Origin: Bacillota bacterium
GTDB lineage: Bacteria; Bacillota; Clostridia; Lachnospirales; Lachnospiraceae
Direction of reading: 5' to 3'
DNA length: 64,000 nucleotides
Assembly: GCA_023421505.1 (NCBI GenBank)
Contig: JAEZTJ010000091.1
Location: forward strand, 62,001 to 126,000
The position numbers were made by a program, and so were the translations under genes. Each line of letters starts with the position of its first letter. The stretch's first letter is position 1. This document shows positions 9,087-18,477 of this stretch, piece by piece. The notes beneath the pieces were generated by a model that was not told where the DNA came from, did not search any database, and saw only the letters and a program-made list of their open reading frames with translations.

Positions 9087-9773
9087 ATGCCTGCAAGATA
9101 CCAGATGATTGTCCGTGAAAAGGTGATACAGCAGGATATGTATTATAAGAACAGTCTGATAATGCGATATACGATAAAATACCCTAAATTTATTTCAGAT
9201 ACATATCAGAGTTTTGCTTGTAAGTTAAATTCATTATACAGAACGAAAGCGGTCATGTATGAAAGATCAAATGTTATGAATTTATATCAGATGGCTATGG
9301 TGGAATATGAATATTCTATTGTAAATAATTATCCGGTTCACCAATTTGAAGCATATGTAGATTTTACAGTTACCTATAATCAAAACTGTACGTTAAGCCT
9401 TTATTTTGACCAATATGAGTATGCTGGCGGTGCTCATGGACTTACCTATCGTTACTCGGACACCTGGGATCTTACACATAGCAGGAGGCTGGAGCTGTCA
9501 GATTTTTTCCCTGCGAGCAGTAATGAAAAAGATTATATCCTTCAAACCATCAATGCGCAGATAGCAAAACAGCTTGCGAACGAGAATGCAATGTATTTTG
9601 AGGATTATAAAAAGCTAACCTTGGAAAACTTTAAGGCAAATAGCTTCTACCTAACCAGGGAGGGGTTGGTGATTTATTATCAACAGTATGATATTGCTCC
9701 ATATGCAGTCGGATTACCGAGCTTTACCATACCATATGGCCCCGGCGGCGCTATGCTGCCAAGATGCAGATAG
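9087..9773 (+). CDS. DUF3298 (RsiV-like) domain protein
   Basis: A 228-aa protein with no obvious signal peptide or membrane segment. The C-terminal part has the DUF3298 pattern (LSDFF, REGLVIYYQQYDIAPYAVG, FTIPY), and the GGAHG motif occurs mid-protein, so the whole resembles the DUF4163/DUF3298 pair found in RsiV-type anti-sigma factors and lysozyme-binding proteins. Start ATG 9087 follows GGAGGTGAGG. It stands alone between the nif genes and a convergent small gene. With no transmembrane anchor and no adjacent sigma factor, an anti-sigma role is not supported and its function is unknown. Confidence 0.75.
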   Translation: MPARYQMIVREKVIQQDMYYKNSLIMRYTIKYPKFISDTYQSFACKLNSLYRTKAVMYERSNVMNLYQMAMVEYEYSIVNNYPVHQFEAYVDFTVTYNQNCTLSLYFDQYEYAGGAHGLTYRYSDTWDLTHSRRLELSDFFPASSNEKDYILQTINAQIAKQLANENAMYFEDYKKLTLENFKANSFYLTREGLVIYYQQYDIAPYAVGLPSFTIPYGPGGAMLPRCR

Positions 9774-9800
9774 GATTTTCTGAATTTGATAAATAATAAT

Positions 9801-9846
9801 GTGGGAGTAATAAAATACCCGATCAAGGGTATTTTATTACTCCCAC
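9801..9846. terminator. 20-bp perfect stem-loop, probable bidirectional terminator
   Basis: GTGGGAGTAATAAAATACCC pairs perfectly with its complement at 9827-9846 around a 6-nt loop (GATCAA). It lies between the convergent DUF3298 gene and the small Ser-rich gene. There is no long T-tract, but the stem itself is U-rich on both strands. Confidence 0.6.
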
Positions 9847-9895
9847 AAGTTAATTAAGAAGCGTCGTTTTATGTTTTTGTAAGGATATCCTTGGT

Positions 9896-10087
9896 TTATT
9901 CACCGCCTGGGCCGCTGCGGGCAGGACCCTTGTCCGGAACCTGTGCATGGCTGTCCTTCATGGAACCACCTGAGCTACCTTTGCTGCTGCCGGAGGTGGT
10001 GTTCTTACTACTACTTCTGGAAGCACTGTTCTTGCTGCTGCTTGACGTACTGTTTTTAGCACTGCTGTTATTTTTATTCTTAGCCAT
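9896..10087 (-). CDS. Small Ser/Asn/Lys-rich disordered protein
   Basis: A 63-aa low-complexity protein: a Lys/Asn/Ser-rich N-terminal two thirds (repeated SSSKN-like units), then a distinct tail MKDSHAQVPDKGPARSGPGG ending in E. A good ribosome-binding site (AAAGGAG, 8 nt before ATG) supports it as a real gene rather than the opposite-strand Leu-rich frame. No fold or known domain is recognised. The length and charge recall small clostridial or spore-associated disordered proteins, but that is only a resemblance. It is convergent with the DUF3298 gene and follows the foldase gene in the same direction. Confidence 0.6.
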   Translation of the reverse strand: MAKNKNNSSAKNSTSSSSKNSASRSSSKNTTSGSSKGSSGGSMKDSHAQVPDKGPARSGPGGE

Positions 10088-10162
10088 AGTAATCTCCTTT
10101 CTGGAAATAAATCAACTATATTATTTCAAGAAAGTCAGATTTTATACATATCAATAACTTTT

Positions 10163-11275
10163 TTATTCCGGAAGAGTAACAGCACCCATTTTTAGTTTTT
10201 TGATGGCACGATTATTTAGCTTATAGGTATGTGACTTCTTAATTTCCTCATATAGCTTATCGAATTGAGAATTCTCTTCCTTTGTGATTGCATTTTTAAC
10301 TTCTGTGTCATAGCGCTCGGAGGAATTGTTATTAACCATTCTTACGATGTAGTAACCGTTGGTATCCTCATAGAGCTGACTGATTTCATCGTTTTTCATG
10401 CTCATCATCATTTTTTCAAAATCCTCTGAGTAGGTATCGTCGCTTTCAATAAAGCTGGTATCCTGATATTTTAATTCCTTCTCGTCCGTAGGAACCAGCG
10501 TAGACCAGTCTTTCGTTGTCTTTGCTTTATCATAAACAGCACTTATTTTATCGTAGGCTGCTTTCTTCTCATCAGCACTTAAATCTACAGTCTTACCGTC
10601 AGCATCTGTTGTTTTTGTAGAGATAAATAAGGTCTGAATATCATACTGTTTGAAATCCTCAAAGGAGATACCTTCCTTAATCTTCTCTTCATCAATCTTG
10701 AAAGAGTCAATTTTATCCTGGCGGAAACGGGAAACCAGTGTGATTTTATTCTGCATTTTTGTTAAATAATCTTTTGTATAGCCGTTTTTCTTAATTACTT
10801 CCTTAGGAAGCTTCTCCTTAAGGAGGGAGTTTACACTATCACTGATGGTTTTCTTCTCATCCTCGGTCAGTTTATAATCATTATCGATAGCTTCATTGTA
10901 TAGTATTTCATTATATAAGGATTGATCCATTGCTTCCTCTCTGGCTACATCGCGCATTGTGGTTCCGGCTTCCTCGTCATAAGGCATGTCCCATACATTC
11001 TGGCCAAAAAGCTGGCTATAACCGGCATAACTTGATTCTACTAAATAGAGATAATAGGATAAATCCTTTTTGTTATATTTTTTACCGTCCACAGTCATTA
11101 ATCTGGGTTCATAAAGCTGATCAAACAGTAAAGCCCCTATAAGAACGATTACCAGTATTGCCGCAGATATAATCCAGGGCTTAGAGATACTGGTTATTGG
11201 CTTTTCACTACGTTTCTCCTCTTTTACCTTTTTAGGTCTTAATTTCTTGGAATTATTCAATTTTGCTACCTCCAT
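10163..11275 (-). CDS. Membrane-anchored PpiC/SurA-like peptidyl-prolyl isomerase
   Basis: A probable extracytoplasmic foldase of the PrsA/SurA/PpiC type. It has a Lys/Arg-rich N-terminal cytoplasmic tail, one membrane segment (WIISAAILVIVLIGALLF) and a long outer part. That part has a SurA_N-like helical region (about residues 70-190) and a parvulin-like region ending in NDEISQLYEDTNGYYIVRMV. There is no lipobox, so it is anchored by the transmembrane helix. The parvulin core is poorly conserved, so isomerase activity is not certain. The start is ambiguous: ATG 11275 has a weak purine-rich AAGAGA upstream, and ATG 11305 has none. It is divergent from the moxR operon. Confidence 0.7.
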   Translation of the reverse strand: MEVAKLNNSKKLRPKKVKEEKRSEKPITSISKPWIISAAILVIVLIGALLFDQLYEPRLMTVDGKKYNKKDLSYYLYLVESSYAGYSQLFGQNVWDMPYDEEAGTTMRDVAREEAMDQSLYNEILYNEAIDNDYKLTEDEKKTISDSVNSLLKEKLPKEVIKKNGYTKDYLTKMQNKITLVSRFRQDKIDSFKIDEEKIKEGISFEDFKQYDIQTLFISTKTTDADGKTVDLSADEKKAAYDKISAVYDKAKTTKDWSTLVPTDEKELKYQDTSFIESDDTYSEDFEKMMMSMKNDEISQLYEDTNGYYIVRMVNNNSSERYDTEVKNAITKEENSQFDKLYEEIKKSHTYKLNNRAIKKLKMGAVTLPE

Positions 11276-11454
11276 AATGTTTTCTCTTAGATTAATTTTA
11301 ATCATTTTATGGTATAAGTCAATACATAAGCTGGTTGTTCACAAAATATACTTATATGTTTGCTAAATTAGTCTATGCCATGTTTAATTACTTGAAATAT
11401 AGGACATATTTCCAAATGAATCAAAATCTTAAGAATTAATTATTTTATATGCGT

Positions 11455-11482
11455 TTGAAAAATAACAATACTATGTTATAAT
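11455..11482 (+). promoter_or_regulatory. SigA-type promoter of the moxR operon
   Basis: TTGAAA at 11455-11460 and TATAAT at 11477-11482 with a 16-bp spacer, 37 bp before the moxR start. Confidence 0.7.
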
Positions 11483-11518
11483 GGACAAGAAATTACAAAG
11501 TTAGGAAGTGTGTGACAT

Positions 11519-12484
11519 ATGATGTCAAATAATAAAAGTGCTATTCAAATTATTGATGAAGTAAATAAAGTAGTTATTGGTAAACGGATTATTATTGGGA
11601 AGGTTCTGACTGCCATTTTAGCAAAAGGGCATATATTGTTAGAGGATCACCCAGGGGTTGGGAAAACTACCCTAGCGCTCGCCTTTTCTAAGTCTATGGC
11701 TCTAGATTATCATAGATTACAGTTTACTCCCGATGTTCTGCCGACGGACGTGGTTGGTTTTCATCTTCTGAATAAGGATGGTGATAGCTATCAGTATAAG
11801 CCGGGTGCGGTTATGTGTAATCTGTTTCTGGCAGACGAAATAAACCGAACCTCCTCAAAGACACAATCAGCTCTTTTAGAGGTTATGGAGGAAGGTAAGA
11901 TTACTGTCGACAGTGTGACCAGAGAGGTACCCAAACCCTTTGTGGTAATTGCTACCCAGAACCCGATCGGTTCCATCGGAACCCAGATGCTGCCTGAATC
12001 ACAGCTCGACCGTTTTATGGTGAAGCTTAGTATGGGATACCCGGATTTGAAAAGTGAGATTGGAATATTAAAGGAACGGCAAGGGGTTAACCCATTAGAT
12101 CATGTAACCAGGATTGTTGAATTAGAAGATATTATTCAAATGCAGAATTTGGTGGAAGACGTCTATATCCACGATTCCATCTACGAATATATAACACTCT
12201 TAGTACAGCAAACCAGAGAGAATCCGTTGGTTGAACTGGGCGTCAGTCCTAGAGGCTCTCTGGCTCTTATGAATATGGTTAAGGCAACTGCTTTTTTAAA
12301 CCGCAGAGATTATGTGGTTCCTTCCGATGTACAGTATGTTTTTAAGGATGTTGCTTCCCACAGAATAATCTTAAAGCCCAAGGCGCGTGTGAATAATGTT
12401 ACGGTGGACAACTTATTAGAGGATATCCTGCGTACGATAAAGGCACCTCGGGTTATCGCAAAGGAATCCTATGCAAATGTCTAG
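11519..12484 (+). CDS. MoxR-family AAA+ ATPase
   Basis: A 321-aa MoxR ATPase, a chaperone-like AAA+ protein usually encoded with DUF58 and transglutaminase proteins. The Walker A motif DHPGVGKTTLA, Walker B LFLADEINR, sensor ATQNPIG and the MoxR-typical ESQLDRFMVKLSMGYP are all visible, as is the C-terminal lid domain with VSPRGSLALM. Two adjacent ATGs (11519, 11522) follow TTAGGAAG. It is the first gene of a three-gene unit, 18 bp before the DUF58 gene. Its client in this family is not established. Confidence 0.93.
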   Translation: MMSNNKSAIQIIDEVNKVVIGKRIIIGKVLTAILAKGHILLEDHPGVGKTTLALAFSKSMALDYHRLQFTPDVLPTDVVGFHLLNKDGDSYQYKPGAVMCNLFLADEINRTSSKTQSALLEVMEEGKITVDSVTREVPKPFVVIATQNPIGSIGTQMLPESQLDRFMVKLSMGYPDLKSEIGILKERQGVNPLDHVTRIVELEDIIQMQNLVEDVYIHDSIYEYITLLVQQTRENPLVELGVSPRGSLALMNMVKATAFLNRRDYVVPSDVQYVFKDVASHRIILKPKARVNNVTVDNLLEDILRTIKAPRVIAKESYANV

Positions 12485-12502
12485 AAAGGTACTGGTGGAT
12501 AG

Positions 12503-13720
12503 ATGCTGCGTAATAAAATAAGGTATCTGATACTGATCGCCTCTATGGGACTGTTATCCATTCTGTATAACAGTTATTATATGGCTGTTATTTTTTTGGT
12601 AATCGCAATCATGCCGTTTATTCTTTTTGCTATATTGTGCTATGGTTATGGGAAAATTAAAACAGAGCTATTTTCTACTACCCATGTTGCGAATAAGGGG
12701 GATAATCTGCCTGTAACAGTAAGGCTTAGTAATCCTACCATATTTCCTGTTTCCTGCATTAAGCTTTATCTGACTTATCGTAATGCTTATACTTCAGAGA
12801 CGATGAAAAAGACAGTAACCGTCTCACTTGATTGCAGAACAAAAACCTCCTATGTCTGTAATTTTAATTCCGAGTTTGCAGGGAATATAATTATTACTCT
12901 GGAGGGTATCCGTTTTTTTGATTATCTAAAGATTTTTTCCTTAAGAAGAAAATTTACCAAAGAATTAAAGATAGCGGTACTCCCCAGTTATTATGAGCTT
13001 ACAGAAAATGAGATTACCTTAAAAAGCTCGCAATTAATAGAAAGTGACACTTACTCACCGGTTAGGAAAGGTGATGATCCGTCTGAAGTATTTGAAATCA
13101 GAGAGTACCGAGAGGGAGATCGTTTACAGAGAATTCATTGGAAGCTAAGCAGAAAGCAGAATCAGCTTATGATTAAGGAATTTAGTGATCCGGTGAACTG
13201 TTCCATCGTTATATTTATAAGCCTTGGTGTTCCCAAAAAAGAAAGTAATCTATTTTATCTGGATGCTATTTTGGAGTGTGCCTTATCCCTTTCTTATTCT
13301 TTCTTATTAAAACAACAGCTTCATTATTTATCCTGGTTTAATAAAGAGCATGGCGTCTGCAAAAGAGTACGTATTACACACGAAAAGGATTTATATGAAG
13401 CGATTGACGGTTTGCTGCAGGCTAATTCCTATATGGAGGAAGCAGAGGTGTTACCTTCTTTTGCTGCAGAATATCCGCATGAACAATATTCTGATTTTTT
13501 CCTGATTACAGGAGAGGATTTTACTCCGTCTGTTGAAACCCTTTCCACAATCAAAGCTACATCTAAGCAGATCATCTATATTGAGAATACGGAGAAAGTT
13601 AATGATAGGGCTGCTTCAGATAAAGAAATGTTACTGCAGTACAGTGATATGGGTATCGAATTGTGGCCGGTAGATATAGCAAGCATTAGAAAAGATATGG
13701 AACAATTAAGTATGGGGTAG
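12503..13720 (+). CDS. DUF58 domain membrane protein
   Basis: A 405-aa protein with two N-terminal hydrophobic segments (about residues 8-50), a beta-rich middle and a DUF58 core marked by YREGDRLQRIHWKLSRKQN followed by a vWA-like part. DUF58 proteins regularly occur between moxR and transglutaminase genes, as here. A function in wall or surface protein assembly is often proposed but is not shown by the sequence. Start ATG 12503 follows a GGTGGAT ribosome-binding region. The gene ends 16 bp before the next start. Confidence 0.88.
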   Translation: MLRNKIRYLILIASMGLLSILYNSYYMAVIFLVIAIMPFILFAILCYGYGKIKTELFSTTHVANKGDNLPVTVRLSNPTIFPVSCIKLYLTYRNAYTSETMKKTVTVSLDCRTKTSYVCNFNSEFAGNIIITLEGIRFFDYLKIFSLRRKFTKELKIAVLPSYYELTENEITLKSSQLIESDTYSPVRKGDDPSEVFEIREYREGDRLQRIHWKLSRKQNQLMIKEFSDPVNCSIVIFISLGVPKKESNLFYLDAILECALSLSYSFLLKQQLHYLSWFNKEHGVCKRVRITHEKDLYEAIDGLLQANSYMEEAEVLPSFAAEYPHEQYSDFFLITGEDFTPSVETLSTIKATSKQIIYIENTEKVNDRAASDKEMLLQYSDMGIELWPVDIASIRKDMEQLSMG

Positions 13721-13736
13721 AAATGGTGGTGAGGAT

Positions 13737-16298
13737 TTGGGAAAAGAACTTCATAATGGAATTATGATGGAGCAAACGTTTTTAATGATAGATGAGAAAA
13801 AGACAGGCCTTCAATTATCTACTAGAATGATCCAATTCCTTGCGATTATTATTGGCAGTTGGAGCTTTGCCTCGATATTGACGGAGTGCATAGTAATTCC
13901 TTTAGATGTCTTACAGATAAATGCTGTAATACTAATATTTGCGGGTATTTTATTTGCACTTTTTCTGGTACCTTCCTATCATCTGGTAAAACTTTTTTTT
14001 GCCTTATTGTTTTATCTACTTTTTTTAATCAGCAGATTTCCCAGATTATGTAATGGGTTTTATATTATTGAGAATTTAGTACTGAGAAGAGCAGCAGTTT
14101 ATTATAACTATAACAGTATTCAATTTGAAGCTGACTATACCACACAAACAGCAGATACAACATTATTAGTAGCAATGGTATTAATTCCTATGATCGCATT
14201 ACTTACCATTTCTATCGTAAAAAACCGGTTTATCCATTTAAGCTGTTTATTTTTATTCCTGCCCGTCTCAGCAAGCTTTCTGCTCGGATTAATCCCTTCA
14301 GAAAAATATTTAATCGCTTATATCGGAATTATATTATACCTTGCAAGATCAGGCTTCCCTTTTCGCAATATTAAGAACAGAGAGCAGTTATCGCTGTTAC
14401 ATAGAATTAACAGTAGATCGGCTGTCTGCCTTAGCCTGATTGGCCTCACCTTATATTTTATATTGCAACTATTTGTAACGGATGAAAGATATAATAAGGT
14501 TACTGATATTAAAGAAATGAAAAAAAAGGTGCAGTCTGCGGCATGGGATTATTCCCTTGAGGATTTTGAGAGATGGTTTAGTAATATCACTTTGTTTGGA
14601 GGCAGCAGTAAGGCAACCGGAGGCTTAAGCGGTGGTAAGCTTGGTAAAGTTGCAGAGGTAAAATATAATGAATCTGAGCAGCTGCTTTTGACAGTTCCGG
14701 TTGAATCAGCAAGAGAGGGACTGTATCTGAAGGGTTATGTAGGCAGTGTATATACGGGAAGCAGCTGGGAGGAGCATTCTAAGGAGGAAAGGAAAAAGTA
14801 CAGAGAGCTGACTGATCTCATACCATCAAAAGAGTTTCAGCCGGTAAACCAGAATGTCCTTCTGTTAAAGCAGATATTGGATTCTATGAGAGTGGTAAAT
14901 TCTTCAAATGTGAGTATTTACGTGGGTGGTGAATCACTTTTGCTCTCAAAATATTCAGTTTTCCAGGGAAACTGCAGGGTGGAGTATAAAGAGGCAAGTA
15001 AAAAATATATCTATGCACCCTATTTTACTGATTTTGAACAGTTGGGGCAGGGATATTATGTTCAGGATTTATATCTGGCTCCAAGATCCAAAAAAAGGGA
15101 ATACAAATTTGATTACTTCTTTAATGTATTTAACTCACCAGTACCTTTTATTAAGCTGGATAAAGCATCCTTAACTAAGTATTCAGAAAACGAGAAGCGG
15201 TATCGTGATTACGTTTACAAGGTGTATACCGAGCTTCCCGAGAAGGGCCTCGAGGAGCTTAAACGGGATTTCGCTATCCAAAGAAAGCAGAATTTGGATA
15301 TGGATGATAAGCTTACTTACGTAGAAAGCTACTTAAAGGATAATACAACCTATACGTTATCACCGGGAAAGCTGCCTGAGGGTGAGGATTTTGTAGAATA
15401 CTTTTTATTTCAGAATAAAAAAGGATACTGTGCTCATTATGCCTCCGCAGCTGTGCTTATGCTAAGAGCGATGGGGGTGCCTGCAAGATACGTGGAAGGA
15501 TACAGGGTGGGGCCGAGTGAAGATACAGACAAACTAACCGGTGAGGAACAGGTTATCAGTGCCTATACCGGCAATGAGTCAGTTAAGCAAAATACGCAAA
15601 TGAAACAGATTAGTGTTAAGGATTCCAATGCACATGCCTGGACAGAGGTATATATTGATAATTATGGCTGGCTTCCGATGGACTTTACTCCCGGTTCATC
15701 CAATCAGAATGAAACAGTATATTATAGCCTATTTACAAATGACCGTAATAAAGAAGTTGATCAGACTTATTCAGCTCCTACCCCACCAATCAACTATTCA
15801 GATATGGATAAGGATATGAATAGAAATACAAACAACAATATTCAAAAAGCTTCATCAAAGGAACAAACAAAGCTCAATGTAATATTTATGATTGCATTTA
15901 TGGTACTATTCATTTCCTTTGTAAGTGCTACTTTGCTATTCAAAGTGATAAAACGAAGAAGATATCAAAATGCCCATAATCCCAATAAGAGGGCTCTGTT
16001 CTTTATTATGGAGGTGGAGAAAATTCTATCTGTATACCCAAATGGGTTGACCAGAAAGGGTATGCGGCTTGAGGATGTACAGGAATATGTTGTGGAGAAA
16101 AGTCCGTTTATTGAAGCTAAGGCCTTTGAAGCGTGTATGGAGACAGCCAGAAAAGCAAGGTTTGGCAAAGGTAGAATATCTGCAAACGAATTGGAAGAGG
16201 TAAAAGCATTTCGTCATAAATTATATCGTGAAGTGTATCGACAACTTTCCTTTATAAAGAAAATCTATCTTAGCTATCTTCTTTTAATGGAAATTTAA
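13737..16298 (+). CDS. TgpA-like transglutaminase membrane protein
   Basis: An 853-aa protein with about six N-terminal membrane helices (residues 30-245), an extracytoplasmic transglutaminase-like domain and a final membrane helix near residue 715 followed by a cytoplasmic tail. The catalytic triad is present: C565 in KGYCAHYASA, H633 in NAHAWTEVY and D649 in PMDFTPG. This is the TgpA_N/Transglut_core/DUF4129 layout of the moxR-DUF58-tgpA cluster. The TTG start at 13737 follows GGTGGTGAGG; the first ATG is nine codons downstream and lacks a good site. The peptidase or transamidase substrate is unknown. Confidence 0.88.
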   Translation: MGKELHNGIMMEQTFLMIDEKKTGLQLSTRMIQFLAIIIGSWSFASILTECIVIPLDVLQINAVILIFAGILFALFLVPSYHLVKLFFALLFYLLFLISRFPRLCNGFYIIENLVLRRAAVYYNYNSIQFEADYTTQTADTTLLVAMVLIPMIALLTISIVKNRFIHLSCLFLFLPVSASFLLGLIPSEKYLIAYIGIILYLARSGFPFRNIKNREQLSLLHRINSRSAVCLSLIGLTLYFILQLFVTDERYNKVTDIKEMKKKVQSAAWDYSLEDFERWFSNITLFGGSSKATGGLSGGKLGKVAEVKYNESEQLLLTVPVESAREGLYLKGYVGSVYTGSSWEEHSKEERKKYRELTDLIPSKEFQPVNQNVLLLKQILDSMRVVNSSNVSIYVGGESLLLSKYSVFQGNCRVEYKEASKKYIYAPYFTDFEQLGQGYYVQDLYLAPRSKKREYKFDYFFNVFNSPVPFIKLDKASLTKYSENEKRYRDYVYKVYTELPEKGLEELKRDFAIQRKQNLDMDDKLTYVESYLKDNTTYTLSPGKLPEGEDFVEYFLFQNKKGYCAHYASAAVLMLRAMGVPARYVEGYRVGPSEDTDKLTGEEQVISAYTGNESVKQNTQMKQISVKDSNAHAWTEVYIDNYGWLPMDFTPGSSNQNETVYYSLFTNDRNKEVDQTYSAPTPPINYSDMDKDMNRNTNNNIQKASSKEQTKLNVIFMIAFMVLFISFVSATLLFKVIKRRRYQNAHNPNKRALFFIMEVEKILSVYPNGLTRKGMRLEDVQEYVVEKSPFIEAKAFEACMETARKARFGKGRISANELEEVKAFRHKLYREVYRQLSFIKKIYLSYLLLMEI

Positions 16299-16373
16299 TC
16301 TAATAACTGCTTCTACCTTCCTTAGTTTTATGATATACTAAAGTCACATTAAACAAGGAATGGGGTGGCAGGC

Positions 16374-17009
16374 ATGAATAAGATAATTACTATCAGCAGG
16401 CAGTATGGAAGCGGTGGAAGAGAGATTGGAGCAAAGCTGGCACAGAAGCTTGGTATAAAATTCTATGATAATGAATTAATATCAAGGGCTGCTAAGGAAA
16501 GTGGCTTCTCTGAGAAGGCTTTTGAAAATGCAGAAAAGAAAGCAACCAATAGCCTTTTATATTCCATCGCGATGGGGATGAGTGCCTATGGTAATCAGGA
16601 TATGGGATTTGCCCATTTATCACTGGATGATCAGCTTTACCTAGCACAGTCCTCTGTGATCCGAAAAGTAGCTGAGGAGGGACCCTGTGTTATTGTTGGA
16701 AGATGTGCAGATTATGTATTAAAGGAACGAAGTGGTATTATCAATCTGTTTGTTTGGGCGGATATTGAGTTCAGAAAACAGCGGGTAATTAGCTTAGATG
16801 GAATTAATCCGAATAAAGCATTGGAGGAAGTATTAAGAACGGATAAAAGACGAGCTAATTATTACAATTATCACACAAGTGAAAAATGGGGTAAAGCCGA
16901 AAACTATCATTTGTCAATCAAAAGTGATTACCTTGGAATAGATAATTCTGTAGAATGCATTCTTCGTTTTCTGGAGTATGGGGAACAGGGAGTAAAAGTT
17001 GACCGATGA
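16374..17009 (+). CDS. Cytidylate-kinase-like P-loop protein
   Basis: A 211-aa protein of the cytidylate-kinase-like family. The N-terminus MNKIITISRQYGSGGREIG carries the P-loop variant GSGGREIG, and IVGRCADYVL is another family mark. These proteins are related to Cmk but separate from the true enzyme, so the substrate is uncertain. ATG 16374 is preferred to GTG 16365 because homologues begin at MNKIITI and GGGGTGG at 16362-16368 is well spaced. The gene overlaps the next one by 4 bp (ATGA), so the two are probably co-translated. Confidence 0.85.
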   Translation: MNKIITISRQYGSGGREIGAKLAQKLGIKFYDNELISRAAKESGFSEKAFENAEKKATNSLLYSIAMGMSAYGNQDMGFAHLSLDDQLYLAQSSVIRKVAEEGPCVIVGRCADYVLKERSGIINLFVWADIEFRKQRVISLDGINPNKALEEVLRTDKRRANYYNYHTSEKWGKAENYHLSIKSDYLGIDNSVECILRFLEYGEQGVKVDR

Positions 17010-18211
17010 GATGGAAAGATAAGCTTAACAGGAAATATATGCAGATTTCTTTATATGTAATTATAACAGTAATCATCATTTATTCGCTGAGTCTCGTTTT
17101 GAAAAACGCACCCTCTATCGCCAATTCTATATTTAAAAGAGTAAGTGAGGGTATTACGATACTGAAGCCTATCATAATAGGCTTTGTATTTGCTTATCTC
17201 ATGGATCCTGTCGTAGATTTTTTTGAGAAGAAGTATAGAAGATTAAAGAATGTCAGATTCTTAAAAAAAATAGTTGCTCCAAGAACCTGGGCTGCGGTTA
17301 CCTCAGTGCTAATTCTAATCGCTGTTTTAAGCGGGCTGATCTCGTTATTGGTATTTACAGTCACAGATCAAATCAGACTGGCAGGATTAGATGATATCGT
17401 GAAGCTGGCGCAGGATTATAAGAAAAACTTCGATTCCTTTTATTATTCCATTAAAGATCAGCTCGATCAGCTTAATATTCAATCGCAGGAGCTTGACAAA
17501 TATTTTGAGACAGCAGCTACCTTCATTCTTGATCTATTAAAGGGCTTTGCCTCCTCCGCACTTAATTCTGTGACGAATATATCGGGTTACCTCACTACGA
17601 TTATCTTTAGCTTTATTATCGGGTTTTATTTTCTGATTGACGGAAGAATGTTTATATCCTATTTCGTTAAGGTATGCCGGGCATTATTCAGTGATCATAT
17701 GAATAAAAGATTATACAATACGGCACACGACTTGGATGTGGTTTTCTCTGGTTATATCAGGGGGCAGCTGACGGATGCATTTGTTATGATGGTGTTAATC
17801 AGCGTGGTATTATCAATTACAGGTGTTAAGTTTGCAATTGTAATCGGTATTTGTGCCGGTATTGGTAACCTGATCCCCTATTTTGGACCGATTGTAGCAT
17901 ATGTAGGAACCACTTTGGTATGCTTAATGAACGGTGAGATGAAGAAACTGATTATAGCCCTGATCTCCTTATTTATTATTCAGGCCTTGGACGGCAATAT
18001 CATTGGGCCTAAATTATTAAGCAGATCAATACAAATTCATCCTTTGATTATTATTGTATCAATTATCATCGGTAGTGCACTCGGAGGGTTCCTTGGTATG
18101 TTACTTGCTGTTCCGGTTGGCGCCTATGTTAAACTGGTATTTGTCCGTTTTGTAAATCATCGGCTGGAGCATAAGGAAGCGATTAAGGCGACCGAGATTA
18201 GTAAAAAGTAA
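17006..18211 (+). CDS. AI-2E family (UPF0118/YtvI) transporter
   Basis: A 401-aa integral membrane protein with about eight helices and a central cytoplasmic/periplasmic loop of about 90 residues. Family marks include IIGFVFAYLMDPVVDFFEKK, FSFIIGFYFLIDGRMF and IPYFGPIVAYVGT, plus IGPKLLSRSIQIHPLIIIVS. The family was named for AI-2 export but members also act as Na+/H+ antiporters or sporulation proteins (YtvI), so the substrate is open. It is translationally coupled to the kinase-like gene and followed by a terminator. Confidence 0.9.
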   Translation: MRWKDKLNRKYMQISLYVIITVIIIYSLSLVLKNAPSIANSIFKRVSEGITILKPIIIGFVFAYLMDPVVDFFEKKYRRLKNVRFLKKIVAPRTWAAVTSVLILIAVLSGLISLLVFTVTDQIRLAGLDDIVKLAQDYKKNFDSFYYSIKDQLDQLNIQSQELDKYFETAATFILDLLKGFASSALNSVTNISGYLTTIIFSFIIGFYFLIDGRMFISYFVKVCRALFSDHMNKRLYNTAHDLDVVFSGYIRGQLTDAFVMMVLISVVLSITGVKFAIVIGICAGIGNLIPYFGPIVAYVGTTLVCLMNGEMKKLIIALISLFIIQALDGNIIGPKLLSRSIQIHPLIIIVSIIIGSALGGFLGMLLAVPVGAYVKLVFVRFVNHRLEHKEAIKATEISKK

Positions 18212-18268
18212 GAGCTCCTACAAGCATAAAATCCACTAAAGCGGAAGTAGAATCTCATTATATCATAC

Positions 18269-18322
18269 GGGGTGTCCGAAAAGTCAATTCTTAAATACCA
18301 GACTTTGACTTTTCGGATACCC
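18269..18322 (+). terminator. Rho-independent-type terminator after the AI-2E gene
   Basis: An 18-bp stem (GGGTGTCCGAAAAGTCAA with its near-perfect complement ending at 18322), a loop of about 17 nt, and CTCTTAT following. A stem with the same GGTGTCCG start ends the ABC operon at 23398. Confidence 0.7.
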
Positions 18323-18477
18323 TCTTATCATTTGGTTTTGGACAGGCAGAATAATTAACTAATATTAAATAAATCGTAAGGAAAAATTAAGAAATTTAGT
18401 AGACATTATTTAATAAATTTAGTGTAGCATTAGTAATTAGCAGTGGTAGTTCGGAGGAAGAGTAAAGAAGGTGTAAA

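Noticed and set aside
9891..10157. Leu-rich 88-aa frame on the + strand
   Set aside because: It is antisense to the small Ser-rich gene, which has a clear ribosome-binding site; the Leu-rich content reflects Ser/Asn codons read backwards.
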